NCBI RefSeq assembly: GCF_936933875.1
Contig: NZ_CAKZIK010000016.1
Coordinates: 1 to 28,370 of the forward strand
DNA: 28,370 nucleotides
Direction: 5' to 3'
DNA from: an uncultured Chryseobacterium sp.
GTDB lineage: Bacteria > Bacteroidota > Bacteroidia > Flavobacteriales > Weeksellaceae
Position numbers and translations under genes: made by a program. Under the pieces are notes generated by a model. It saw only the letters and a list, made by a program, of their open reading frames with translations. It was not told where the DNA came from and made no database searches. Positions 22,323 through 28,370 of the stretch are shown here, piece by piece. Each line of letters opens with the position of its first letter. The stretch's first letter is position 1.

Positions 22323-23675
22323 ATGAGAACCACTTTCGCAGATTTCGATTTGCCTGAAAAAATTCTGGATGTTTTAGCCGACCTTAACCTTTTCGAACCC
22401 ACACCGATTCAGGAAAAAAGTATCAAACCGATTCTTTCCGGACGCGATGTGATGGGAATTGCGCAAACAGGAACGGGAAAAACACTCGCTTATCTTTTGC
22501 CGGTTCTCAAAACCTGGAAGTACAGCAAATCCGGAAATCCTACCGTACTGGTTTTGGTCCCTACGCGCGAATTGGTGGTGCAGGTAACTGAAATTCTGGA
22601 AACTTTAACGCAGAATATTACGGCGAGAGTAATCGGGATTTATGGCGGTAAAAATATCAATACACAGAAACTGCTGTTTAACCACGGCTGCGATATTTTG
22701 GTAGGAACACCGGGACGTGTGATGGATTTGGCGATTGACAATGCGATTTCCCTGAAAGAAGTTCAGAAACTCATCATCGATGAGTTTGATGAAATGCTGA
22801 ATTTGGGTTTCAGACCGCAATTGACGCATATTTTCGAGATGATGCGCGAGAAGAGACAGAACATTCTTTTTTCTGCAACCATGACGGAAGCTGTGGATGA
22901 AATGCTCGACGAATATTTTGCCGGACCTATCGAAATTTCGTTGGCAAAATCTGGAACGCCGCTTGAAAAAATTGAACAGACCGGCTATAAAGTTGAAAAC
23001 TTCAACACGAAAGTAAATCTGTTGAAACATTTGCTTGAGACGCAGGATGATCTTTCTAAAGTTCTGATTTTCAATAACAACAAGAAACATTCAGACTTGC
23101 TTTTCACGAAAATTGAGGAACTTTTCCCGGAGCAGTTTGATGTTATCCACTCCAATAAGTCACAAAATTACCGTTTGAAAGCAATGAAAAGTTTTGAAAA
23201 TGAGGAAATTAGAGGACTCATTACCACGGACGTTATGGCGAGAGGTTTGGATATTTCGAACATTACGCATGTAATAAATTTTGAAATTCCTGAAGTTCCG
23301 GAACAGTACATCCACAGAATCGGGAGAACGGGTAGAGCTGATAAAGACGGTAAAGCCATCAGTTTTGTGACGAAAAAAGAAGAAACGTTGCTTCTGGATA
23401 TCGAACTTTTAATGGATAAAGAACTTCATATTTTGGAGTTCCCTGCGGAAGTAAAAATTAATCCTAAAAAAATAGCTTCGGAAGAAGACGATGTGAAAAT
23501 GAAAAACGCACACACCGTAAAAATTGAAGATGGAGGCGGTGCATTTCATGAGAAAAACGACAAGAACAAAAAAATTAATTTGGGCGGTCCCCACAAAAGA
23601 AACAAACCCAAATCCAAACCTGGCGCCAACCGTGCACAGGCCAAAGCAAAATCCAAAGCCAAAAGAAAGAAATAA
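22323..23675 (+). CDS. DEAD-box-family ATP-dependent RNA helicase (RhlE/CsdA-like, DEFD variant)
   Basis: A 450-residue superfamily 2 RNA helicase. The Q motif lies at TPIQEKSI; Walker A is AQTGTGKT (47-54); PTREL, GG and TPGR follow. Motif II is D153-E-F-D156 instead of DEAD, motif III is SAT, and the C-terminal domain has TTDVMARGLDI and HRIGRTGR. The last 60 residues are a basic Lys-, Asn- and Ala-rich tail (KSKPGANRAQAKAKSKAKRKK at the end) that probably binds RNA. Roles in ribosome assembly or cold adaptation are typical of the family and inferred here. It has its own promoter box and a strong terminator. Confidence 0.95.
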   Translation: MRTTFADFDLPEKILDVLADLNLFEPTPIQEKSIKPILSGRDVMGIAQTGTGKTLAYLLPVLKTWKYSKSGNPTVLVLVPTRELVVQVTEILETLTQNITARVIGIYGGKNINTQKLLFNHGCDILVGTPGRVMDLAIDNAISLKEVQKLIIDEFDEMLNLGFRPQLTHIFEMMREKRQNILFSATMTEAVDEMLDEYFAGPIEISLAKSGTPLEKIEQTGYKVENFNTKVNLLKHLLETQDDLSKVLIFNNNKKHSDLLFTKIEELFPEQFDVIHSNKSQNYRLKAMKSFENEEIRGLITTDVMARGLDISNITHVINFEIPEVPEQYIHRIGRTGRADKDGKAISFVTKKEETLLLDIELLMDKELHILEFPAEVKINPKKIASEEDDVKMKNAHTVKIEDGGGAFHEKNDKNKKINLGGPHKRNKPKSKPGANRAQAKAKSKAKRKK

Positions 23676-23677
23676 TA

Positions 23678-23709
23678 AAAGCTCCCGAAATTTTTCGGGA
23701 GTTTTTTTT
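23678..23709 (+). terminator. Terminator of the helicase gene
   Basis: CTCCCGAAA and TTTCGGGAG pair perfectly and are followed by eight Ts. About 240 bp of AT-rich sequence without a gene follow before the next promoter box. Confidence 0.9.
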
Positions 23710-23951
23710 GTAACCTGTTTTGTTTCCGGTAAAACGGCAGTGGATCACTCAATAACTGACTAAGCTGAAAAGTTATTTGAAAAATTTTGAGCCATTAAGC
23801 CTACAAATTTTTTTGGAAATAACTTTTTTATCTACGATTAAAAAATCCTTAACCGATAAACTCAATATTCCATTTTTCTACCATCGATTTATTCACCTTT
23901 TTCTTTAGATTTTATTCATCATCAGAAATCATTTAGGCGGTTTTGTTTTCT

Positions 23952-23959
23952 TAATTTTG
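23952..23959 (+). promoter_or_regulatory. -7 box of the SDR gene
   Basis: TAATTTTG, 24 bases before the ATG. No good -33 TTTG is visible. Confidence 0.45.
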
Positions 23960-23983
23960 CAAACAGTATAAATATAAAAAGTT

Positions 23984-24697
23984 ATGAATTTAAAAGGTAA
24001 AAATGCACTGATTACTGGTGGTGGAAGAGGTCTTGGGAAAGCGGTTGCTATTGCTTTGGCAAATGAAGGTGTAAATGTAGGAATTACGGGTAGAAATGAA
24101 GAACATCTAAAGTCTACCGTTGCAGAATTGGAGAAATTGGGGATAAAAGCTGTGTATTCTGCTTTTAATGTAGAAGAAATGGCTCAAGTAGAGCAAGGAG
24201 TGGCTTCTATCGCTTCTCAATTGGGTGGAATAGACATTTTAATCAATAACGCTGGAGTAGGAGACTTTGGAAGCTTCGAAGATATGCCAGTAGAAACTTG
24301 GGAAAAAGTAATGACGGTAAATCTTTTTGGCGTGTATTACGTTACAAAAGCAACTTTGCCTTATTTGAAACAAAATAAAGAAGGAGATATTGTAAATGTA
24401 GCGTCAACTGCTGGATTAAAAGGCGGTCCGAATATGTCAGCGTACTCTGCTTCTAAAGCAGCGGTAATTGCTCTTTCTCAATCACTGATGGCTGAACTAA
24501 GAAAATTCAATATTCGTGTAATAACCTTAACACCAAGTACCATTGCTACTGATATGAGTATAGAAGGTAAACTTACTGATGGCAACCCAGAAAAAGTGCT
24601 TCAACCAGAAGATTTCGCAGAATGGGTGAGAGATATTTTGAAAATGAACAGAAGAGCCATGATTGCTAGTGCTTCTATTTTCTCCACCAATCCATAA
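23984..24697 (+). CDS. Short-chain dehydrogenase/reductase (3-ketoacyl-ACP reductase-like)
   Basis: A 237-residue classical SDR. The cofactor site is TGGGRGLG (11-18), NNAG is at 88-91, and the catalytic residues are S141, Y154 and K158 in STAGLKGG...YSASK. The arginine in TGRNEEHL after the second strand favours NADP(H). It is closest in pattern to FabG/YmfI-like reductases, but FabG paralogues act on many carbonyl compounds and no fatty acid genes are nearby. Its neighbours are a Crp/Fnr regulator and a DJ-1 protein, so a stress or detoxification role is equally plausible. It has its own terminator and is therefore a single-gene unit. Confidence 0.92.
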   Translation: MNLKGKNALITGGGRGLGKAVAIALANEGVNVGITGRNEEHLKSTVAELEKLGIKAVYSAFNVEEMAQVEQGVASIASQLGGIDILINNAGVGDFGSFEDMPVETWEKVMTVNLFGVYYVTKATLPYLKQNKEGDIVNVASTAGLKGGPNMSAYSASKAAVIALSQSLMAELRKFNIRVITLTPSTIATDMSIEGKLTDGNPEKVLQPEDFAEWVRDILKMNRRAMIASASIFSTNP

Positions 24698-24717
24698 GAA
24701 TTCCATCTGCCATATTT

Positions 24718-24748
24718 AAAAAATCCATCAAGAGCGATGGATTTTTTT
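24718..24748 (+). terminator. Terminator of the SDR gene
   Basis: AAAAAATCCATC and GATGGATTTTTT pair over loop AAGAGC, followed by Ts. Confidence 0.85.
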
Positions 24749-24811
24749 GGTTTCAATAGTTTACATTTGGAGACAACAATTCTTTTGTTTGCAATTTAGA
24801 ATGATAAAAAT

Positions 24812-25375
24812 ATGAGTGAAATTTTAAGACGTCAAATTGAGAAAATTACGCCATTAACTGACCAGGAGTTCGAGTATATTCTGTCTCATTTTACCTTGAA
24901 AAAATTTAAAAAGCATCAGATTTTAATTCAAGAAGGGGATACCGTACAAAATGATTATTTTGTGATGAATGGTTTGTTAAAAGCTTCTTACCTGAATCAA
25001 GAAGGGAAAGAACACATCATGCAATTTGCAATGGAAGATTGGTGGATTACCGATTATCAAGCGTATTTTAATCAAACGGAAGCTATTTTTACCATTGATG
25101 CTTTAGAATCTACCGAAGTACTTACTTTGTCTCTCTATAACCGAGAGAAACTCTGTGCAGATATGCATAAAATAGAACATTTTTTCAGGAAAAAGTCTAA
25201 TAATGGTTATATCGCGCTCCAAAGAAGAATTTTGTCTCTGCTGAACAGCAATGCCAAAGAACGCTACGAACAATTTATTTCTCAATATCCTACACTTTTG
25301 CAACGGTTGCCCAAAACATTAATCGCTTCATATTTAGGTGTTTCCAGAGAAACCTTGAGTCGGCTTTCGGTGTAA
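24812..25375 (+). CDS. Crp/Fnr-family transcriptional regulator
   Basis: A 187-residue regulator. The N-terminal cyclic-nucleotide-binding-like beta-barrel covers about 15-110 (FKKHQILIQEGDTVQNDYFVMNGLL), followed by the dimer helix and a C-terminal helix-turn-helix (LPKTLIASYLGVSRETLSRLSV). There are no cysteines for an Fe-S cluster, and the canonical cAMP-contacting arginine and serine are not evident, so the ligand is unknown. Flavobacteriia have many such short Crp-like proteins, often with one neighbouring target. A CRP-like palindrome starts one base after its stop codon, in front of the DJ-1 gene, which is its probable target. Confidence 0.92.
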   Translation: MSEILRRQIEKITPLTDQEFEYILSHFTLKKFKKHQILIQEGDTVQNDYFVMNGLLKASYLNQEGKEHIMQFAMEDWWITDYQAYFNQTEAIFTIDALESTEVLTLSLYNREKLCADMHKIEHFFRKKSNNGYIALQRRILSLLNSNAKERYEQFISQYPTLLQRLPKTLIASYLGVSRETLSRLSV

Positions 25376-25414
25376 TGTGATGTAGGTCACAAAAAAGTTG
25401 TGAGGTAGGTCCTG
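25376..25414. promoter_or_regulatory. Tandem CRP/FNR-type operator
   Basis: TGTGA-N6-TCACA at 25376-25391 is a perfect CRP-like palindrome. A second, degenerate copy, TGTGA-N6-TCCTG, lies at 25399-25414. The two share TGTGA-N-GTAGGTC and are offset by 23 bp. If transcription starts near 25447, their centres are near -64 and -41, which are classical activator positions. Confidence 0.6.
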
Positions 25415-25443
25415 TTGTTTGTGGGGAGCTGCATTTACCTTTG
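25414..25443 (+). promoter_or_regulatory. Promoter of the DJ-1/PfpI gene
   Basis: GTTG (25414-25417), an 18-bp spacer and TACCTTTG (25436-25443) match TTTG/TAnnTTTG with small deviations. The ATG is 32 bases downstream. Confidence 0.6.
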
Positions 25444-25474
25444 CACTATCAAATCATTAAAAGTCAATAGTAAA

Positions 25475-26254
25475 ATGAATCACAACAAGTTTTTATCCAA
25501 GATTATTTTCTTAACGGGTTGTATTCTTTTTTTAGGGATTAATATGATCAATGCACAAACAATAAAATCTAACAAAATGAGCAAAAAAGTATTATTCGTG
25601 GTTACGAGCCACGGCGAATTAGGAAACACTGGTGAATCTACCGGTTATTATTTAGGTGAAGTGACGCATCCTTGGGCTGTATTAGTAGATGCTGGTTACG
25701 AAATAGATTTCGTGAGTCCAAAAGGTGGAAACCCGTCTTATTATGGAAATACTCCAGATGATAAGGTTAATGAAAGATTTTTGGCAGATGAATATTATCA
25801 AAATAAAATTCAGAACACCATGACTCCTTCTGAAGTAAATCCTGATGAATATGTAGGGGTTCTTTATGCTGGAGGTCACGGTACGATGTGGGATTTTGCA
25901 GATAATAAAGAATTGGCAGTAATCGCACAAAAAATCTACGAAAAAAATGGAGTAGTAAGTGCGGTTTGTCACGGTCCTGCCGGATTGGTGAATATTAAAC
26001 TCAGCAATGGAAAATATTTGGTAGATGGCAAAAAAATCAATGCTTTCACCAACGAAGAAGAAGCTGCTGTGAAATTAGATGAAGTGGTTCCATTTAGATT
26101 AGAATCTAAATTAATAGAACATGGAGCCAAGTTTGAAAAATCTGGTTTATGGCAAACTCACGTTACCGTAGACGAAAGAGTGGTAACAGGACAAAATCCT
26201 CAATCTGCTCATGCAGTTGGCGAAGCTGTTTTAGAAGAACTTAAAAAACTCTAA
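25475..26254 (+). CDS. Exported DJ-1/PfpI (Hsp31-like) type 1 glutamine amidotransferase-domain protein
   Basis: From the ATG at 25475 it has 259 residues. A signal peptide (to about INAQ, residue 28) is followed by a DJ-1/PfpI domain. The nucleophile elbow is SAVC165-H166-GPAG, and the GYYLGEVTHPW segment carries the conserved glutamate E62; GGHGTMWDF is the third block. Relatives are chaperones, glyoxalase III-type or deglycase-like enzymes and proteases; the pattern here is nearest to the Hsp31/class-II group, so methylglyoxal or damage defence in the periplasm is a fair guess. The frame opens earlier at a TTG, but the ATG gives a sound signal peptide. It is probably controlled by the adjacent Crp/Fnr regulator. 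Confidence 0.9.
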   Translation: MNHNKFLSKIIFLTGCILFLGINMINAQTIKSNKMSKKVLFVVTSHGELGNTGESTGYYLGEVTHPWAVLVDAGYEIDFVSPKGGNPSYYGNTPDDKVNERFLADEYYQNKIQNTMTPSEVNPDEYVGVLYAGGHGTMWDFADNKELAVIAQKIYEKNGVVSAVCHGPAGLVNIKLSNGKYLVDGKKINAFTNEEEAAVKLDEVVPFRLESKLIEHGAKFEKSGLWQTHVTVDERVVTGQNPQSAHAVGEAVLEELKKL

Positions 26255-26267
26255 TAGTTAAGAATAC

Positions 26268-26298
26268 AAAAGAGACTGTTTTCAGTCTCTTTTTTTTT
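26268..26298 (+). terminator. Terminator of the DJ-1/PfpI gene
   Basis: AGAGACTG and CAGTCTCT pair over TTTT and are followed by nine Ts. Confidence 0.88.
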
Positions 26299-26376
26299 GT
26301 GCTAAATTGAAATTTTCTTTGAATAATCAAGATAAATCCTGTACACTTAGCAAAGCTTCAACCTTTCACAAAATAA

Positions 26377-26414
26377 TAAAAAAAATGGAGCCGAGGAAAT
26401 GCCTGGCTCCATTT
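26377..26414 (-). terminator. Terminator of the second ABM gene
   Basis: On the minus strand AAATGGAGCC and GGCTCCATTT form a perfect 10-bp stem followed by Ts, 29 bp after the stop codon. Confidence 0.85.
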
Positions 26415-26443
26415 AACTGTATTAAAAATTGGTGTTCGATTAC

Positions 26444-26737
26444 TTACTTTACTGCTAGTAAATCTACCATTTCAAGTACAGGTTCTTTAGCAAGTAATTC
26501 AGAAGCGTTGGCCATTAAAGCCTTCGCGATCTCACCATTCAAGTGAGCATCTCTTGCATCTGTAGTTCCGAACGTATCGAATATACCAAAAGTAGAAGGG
26601 CCAATTTGTAAAGCATACCATCTTACAGTTCCTGGCTCACCTTCCGCAAGCGGCAAAGCTGACTTTAGGAATTCCAATACTTCATTTTCTTTACCCGGTT
26701 TTGCTTCTACTCTTGCTAATATTGCAAACTTTTCCAT
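26444..26737 (-). CDS. ABM-domain protein, putative antibiotic biosynthesis monooxygenase
   Basis: A 97-residue ABM-fold protein: FAILARVEAKPGKENEVLEFLKSALPLAEGEPGTVRWYALQ is the typical first half, and FGIFDTFGTTDARDAHLNGEIAKALM the second. It shares fold and length but little sequence with the plus-strand ABM protein at 3230, so it is not a recent duplicate. Family members are cofactor-free oxygenases or enzymes of unknown role. It is monocistronic: the promoter box lies 47 bp upstream, and the upstream leader contains a small AAGAGT/ACTCTT hairpin. It converges on the DJ-1 gene, each with its own terminator. Confidence 0.88.
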   Translation of the reverse strand: MEKFAILARVEAKPGKENEVLEFLKSALPLAEGEPGTVRWYALQIGPSTFGIFDTFGTTDARDAHLNGEIAKALMANASELLAKEPVLEMVDLLAVK

Positions 26738-26784
26738 AATTTAAAATTTTAATGTTATTAAGAGTGTTCTTCAACTCTTTATAA

Positions 26785-26792
26785 CAAAAATA
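26785..26792 (-). promoter_or_regulatory. -7 box of the second ABM gene
   Basis: TATTTTTG on the minus strand, about 47 bases before the ATG, with TTTT at the upstream position 19 bp away. Confidence 0.45.
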
Positions 26793-27105
26793 GGTTTTCC
26801 TAATCAATCTAAAAATACAAAAGATGTTAAATAACGTTAATCATCGAAAATCAGCTAATTTTCTAATGTTCTCTCCCATTAGAATTTTTTCATGATCAAG
26901 TGATTCACATTAATGATAATTAAATAATTGATAAAAGATCATGCACAAAAAAAGAGAACTTTCTGAAAGTCTCTTTAATATCTTTATAAACTTTTTACGA
27001 TAAACCTATAATGCTGAAGAAATCTCCGGAGGTTCCGTTCAACAGGCTTTCATTTCTTGTCTTGCAGACAAAACGAAAGCTTAGTTATTAGCAGAAGTAT
27101 TTATT
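26793..27105. other. Gene-free intergenic stretch
   Basis: No credible reading frame was seen. It holds a terminator-like hairpin at 26947-26976 and an imperfect inverted repeat at 27047-27081 (GCTTTC...GAAAGC with TTGTCT/AGACAA inside). The rest is AT-rich and featureless to my eye. Confidence 0.5.
26947..26976 (-). terminator. Probable terminator of the erythromycin-esterase-like gene
   Basis: On the minus strand AAAGAG/CTCTTT and CTTT/AAAG stems are followed by seven Ts. It lies about 130 bp after the stop codon. Confidence 0.6.
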
Positions 27106-28328
27106 TTAAAGCAATTCTGAAGCTTTTGTTGTTTTTAGGAAGATTAAATAATCAAAATCGTTTGTGATTTTTGATTTTATGAATTCATCTTTCGGAATAT
27201 TTGCTCCAGTAAATCTATATTTTCTATTTTCCAAAATCCATTTTGCAAGTTTGCTGTTCTCTTTTTTCAAACTTTTTAAATCAAGTAGGAAAATTGGAAT
27301 ATTTAAAGAATTTAAATAATATTCTAATGATTCAGAATCAGCTTTTTGAGAAGGAATTGCATTGAAGTTTTTCTCGAAAACACGATATTCTCCTTCATAA
27401 AATGTAAATCCGACATTTATTAAATTTTCTTTGAAATTATTCTTTAAAAATCTTCCCATTGAATTTCCTTGATATCGAATATGTTGATTGTGCGCCCAAA
27501 TAATAATTTTTGAATTTTGGTTTTGACTTTTAATCCATTTGAGGTTTTCCGCCATAAAAGAATCTCTTTCAGCTAACATTGCTTTTACAAAGTTTTGTTT
27601 TAGAATTGTTAGATTTTGTAAAAGCCATTCTTTTTGATCTGAATTACTCGAAATAATATTGTTTTCAATTTCAGTTAAACCATTTTTGTAAATCATATTT
27701 TGTTCTTTAGTGAAAATAGTAGGAGTTAGTCTAATTTTTCTAACATCTTCAAGAACTTTTTTAAATTTATAGAAATTGATATTTAGCAAGTTGTTTTTAA
27801 GGTAAAATTCTTCAATGATTTTCAATGAAGGTTCATAAGATTGCATGTCAAAACCTGCAATTCTTGTTTCTTTAGAATTTTCATGATTATAATTGTTAAT
27901 CCAATCTAATAAGTTTTGTATTTCTTTCGTTTCCCAAATTTTGAAATTGAGGTTTTTTAGAACTGTTCTCGAATCGGATTTGTTGTTTAACAAAAAGTCA
28001 TTGATATTATATGTTTCAACCATTGGACTTTCAATTGTAAATAAATCAAAATTTTGCTTTTGTATTAAATATCTAATTATTCGATTTTTAATTTTAAATA
28101 TTTCACTTGAACTATGTGTAACTTCTCCTAATGCAATGATTTCAGAATTTCCGATAATTTTATCTAAAAATTTTAAATTTTCATTGTTTGAAATGTCAGG
28201 ATTTGACGTGTCTATTGGATAAATGAATTTCTTGATGTATTCAATTTCTTCCTTATTTAAAGGTTCTTGTGCAATTGAAATTTGAAATGTTATAATGAAC
28301 AGAAAATATATTAATACCCGTTGTGCAT
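27106..28328 (-). CDS. Erythromycin-esterase-family protein with a disrupted start
   Basis: The Ere-family hydrolase domain is clear: LGEVTHSSSEIFKIKNRI near the N-terminus (catalytic Glu and His), FTIESP, then NFKIWETKEIQNLLDWINNYN, GFDMQSYEP, MAENLKWIK and IIIWAHNQHIRYQG. The first ATG in this frame (28023) would remove the GExTH motif, so it is not the real start. The frame is open back to a TAA at 28336-28338 but has no start codon there. An ATG at 28326-28328 is out of frame by one base; adding one base to the G run at 28317-28319 would give MHNGVLIYFLFIITFQISIA, a good signal peptide, and about 407 residues, normal for the family. It is either a frameshifted gene or a sequence error. 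Confidence 0.75.
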
Positions 28329-28370
28329 TTAGGAATTAAAAAAGAAAAAGATTGTCCATTTGATTAAAAA

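Noticed and set aside
22605..23090. 161-codon minus-strand frame opposite the helicase
   Set aside because: Antisense shadow of a clear DEAD-box-family gene, with no domain pattern.
26980..27105. tRNA-like stretch (GGAGGTTCCGTTCAACAGG)
   Set aside because: No cloverleaf could be formed around it; the acceptor and anticodon stems are missing.
27893..28222. Plus-strand frame across the 5' part of the esterase-like gene
   Set aside because: The opposite strand encodes conserved Ere motifs over the same bases.

Overview
The window looks like chromosome from a low-GC member of the Flavobacteriia (phylum Bacteroidota), most likely near Chryseobacterium and its relatives. Three things support this. 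The protein families are typical of the group: trp genes in the order E-G-D-C-F-B-A, the SDR-type threonine dehydrogenase, a LysRS with a C-terminal extension, and the 2-oxoacid dehydrogenase E2. Many genes are preceded by the Bacteroidota promoter signature (TTTG, 19-21 bp, TAnnTTTG), and purine-rich ribosome binding sites are mostly absent. Several short repeats resemble families I associate with this group. The assignment is inferred from sequence only.

Layout. 1-1.5 kb (minus): a ClC-type chloride channel cut by the window edge, overlapped by a GNAT acetyltransferase, then a small membrane protein. 1.5-5 kb: a repeat nest, a lipoyl-carrying E2, a small ABM-fold protein, the octanoyltransferase LipB (which makes the cofactor carried by E2), and a TetR regulator. 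A strong promoter followed about 40 bp later by a strong terminator at 5.06-5.16 kb has no gene between them and may encode a small RNA. 5.2-12.7 kb (minus): a complete tryptophan operon, trpL-E-G-D-C-F-[transposase]-B-A. Its leader encodes a short peptide with three consecutive Trp codons followed by an intrinsic terminator, which is a ribosome-mediated attenuator. Nearly every junction in this operon, and several gene ends, contains a short repeat. A REP-associated-type Y1 (HUH) transposase with its own inverted double-hairpin ends lies between trpF and trpB. 12.7-13.2 kb: more repeats and the C-terminal scrap of a VIT-family transporter.

13.2-23.7 kb is mostly housekeeping on the plus strand: a lipoprotein and a lipid-anchored cytochrome c, lysS, gyrB, a diacylglycerol/sphingosine-kinase-like protein, convergent ggt, L-threonine dehydrogenase, a polysaccharide-deacetylase-like protein that has lost its catalytic residues, and a DEAD-box-type RNA helicase with a DEFD motif. 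24-26.7 kb holds four small accessory genes: an SDR oxidoreductase, a Crp/Fnr regulator, an exported DJ-1/PfpI protein and a second ABM protein. Two CRP-like operators, 23 bp apart, sit between the regulator and the DJ-1 gene. The window ends in an erythromycin-esterase-like gene whose start appears to be broken by a one-base loss.

The most rewarding regions are the trp attenuator with a near-leaderless leader peptide, the transposase with its compensating hairpins inside the trp operon, the heptamer repeats in trpA and trpB, the orphan promoter-terminator unit, and the paired operator next to the Crp/Fnr gene.
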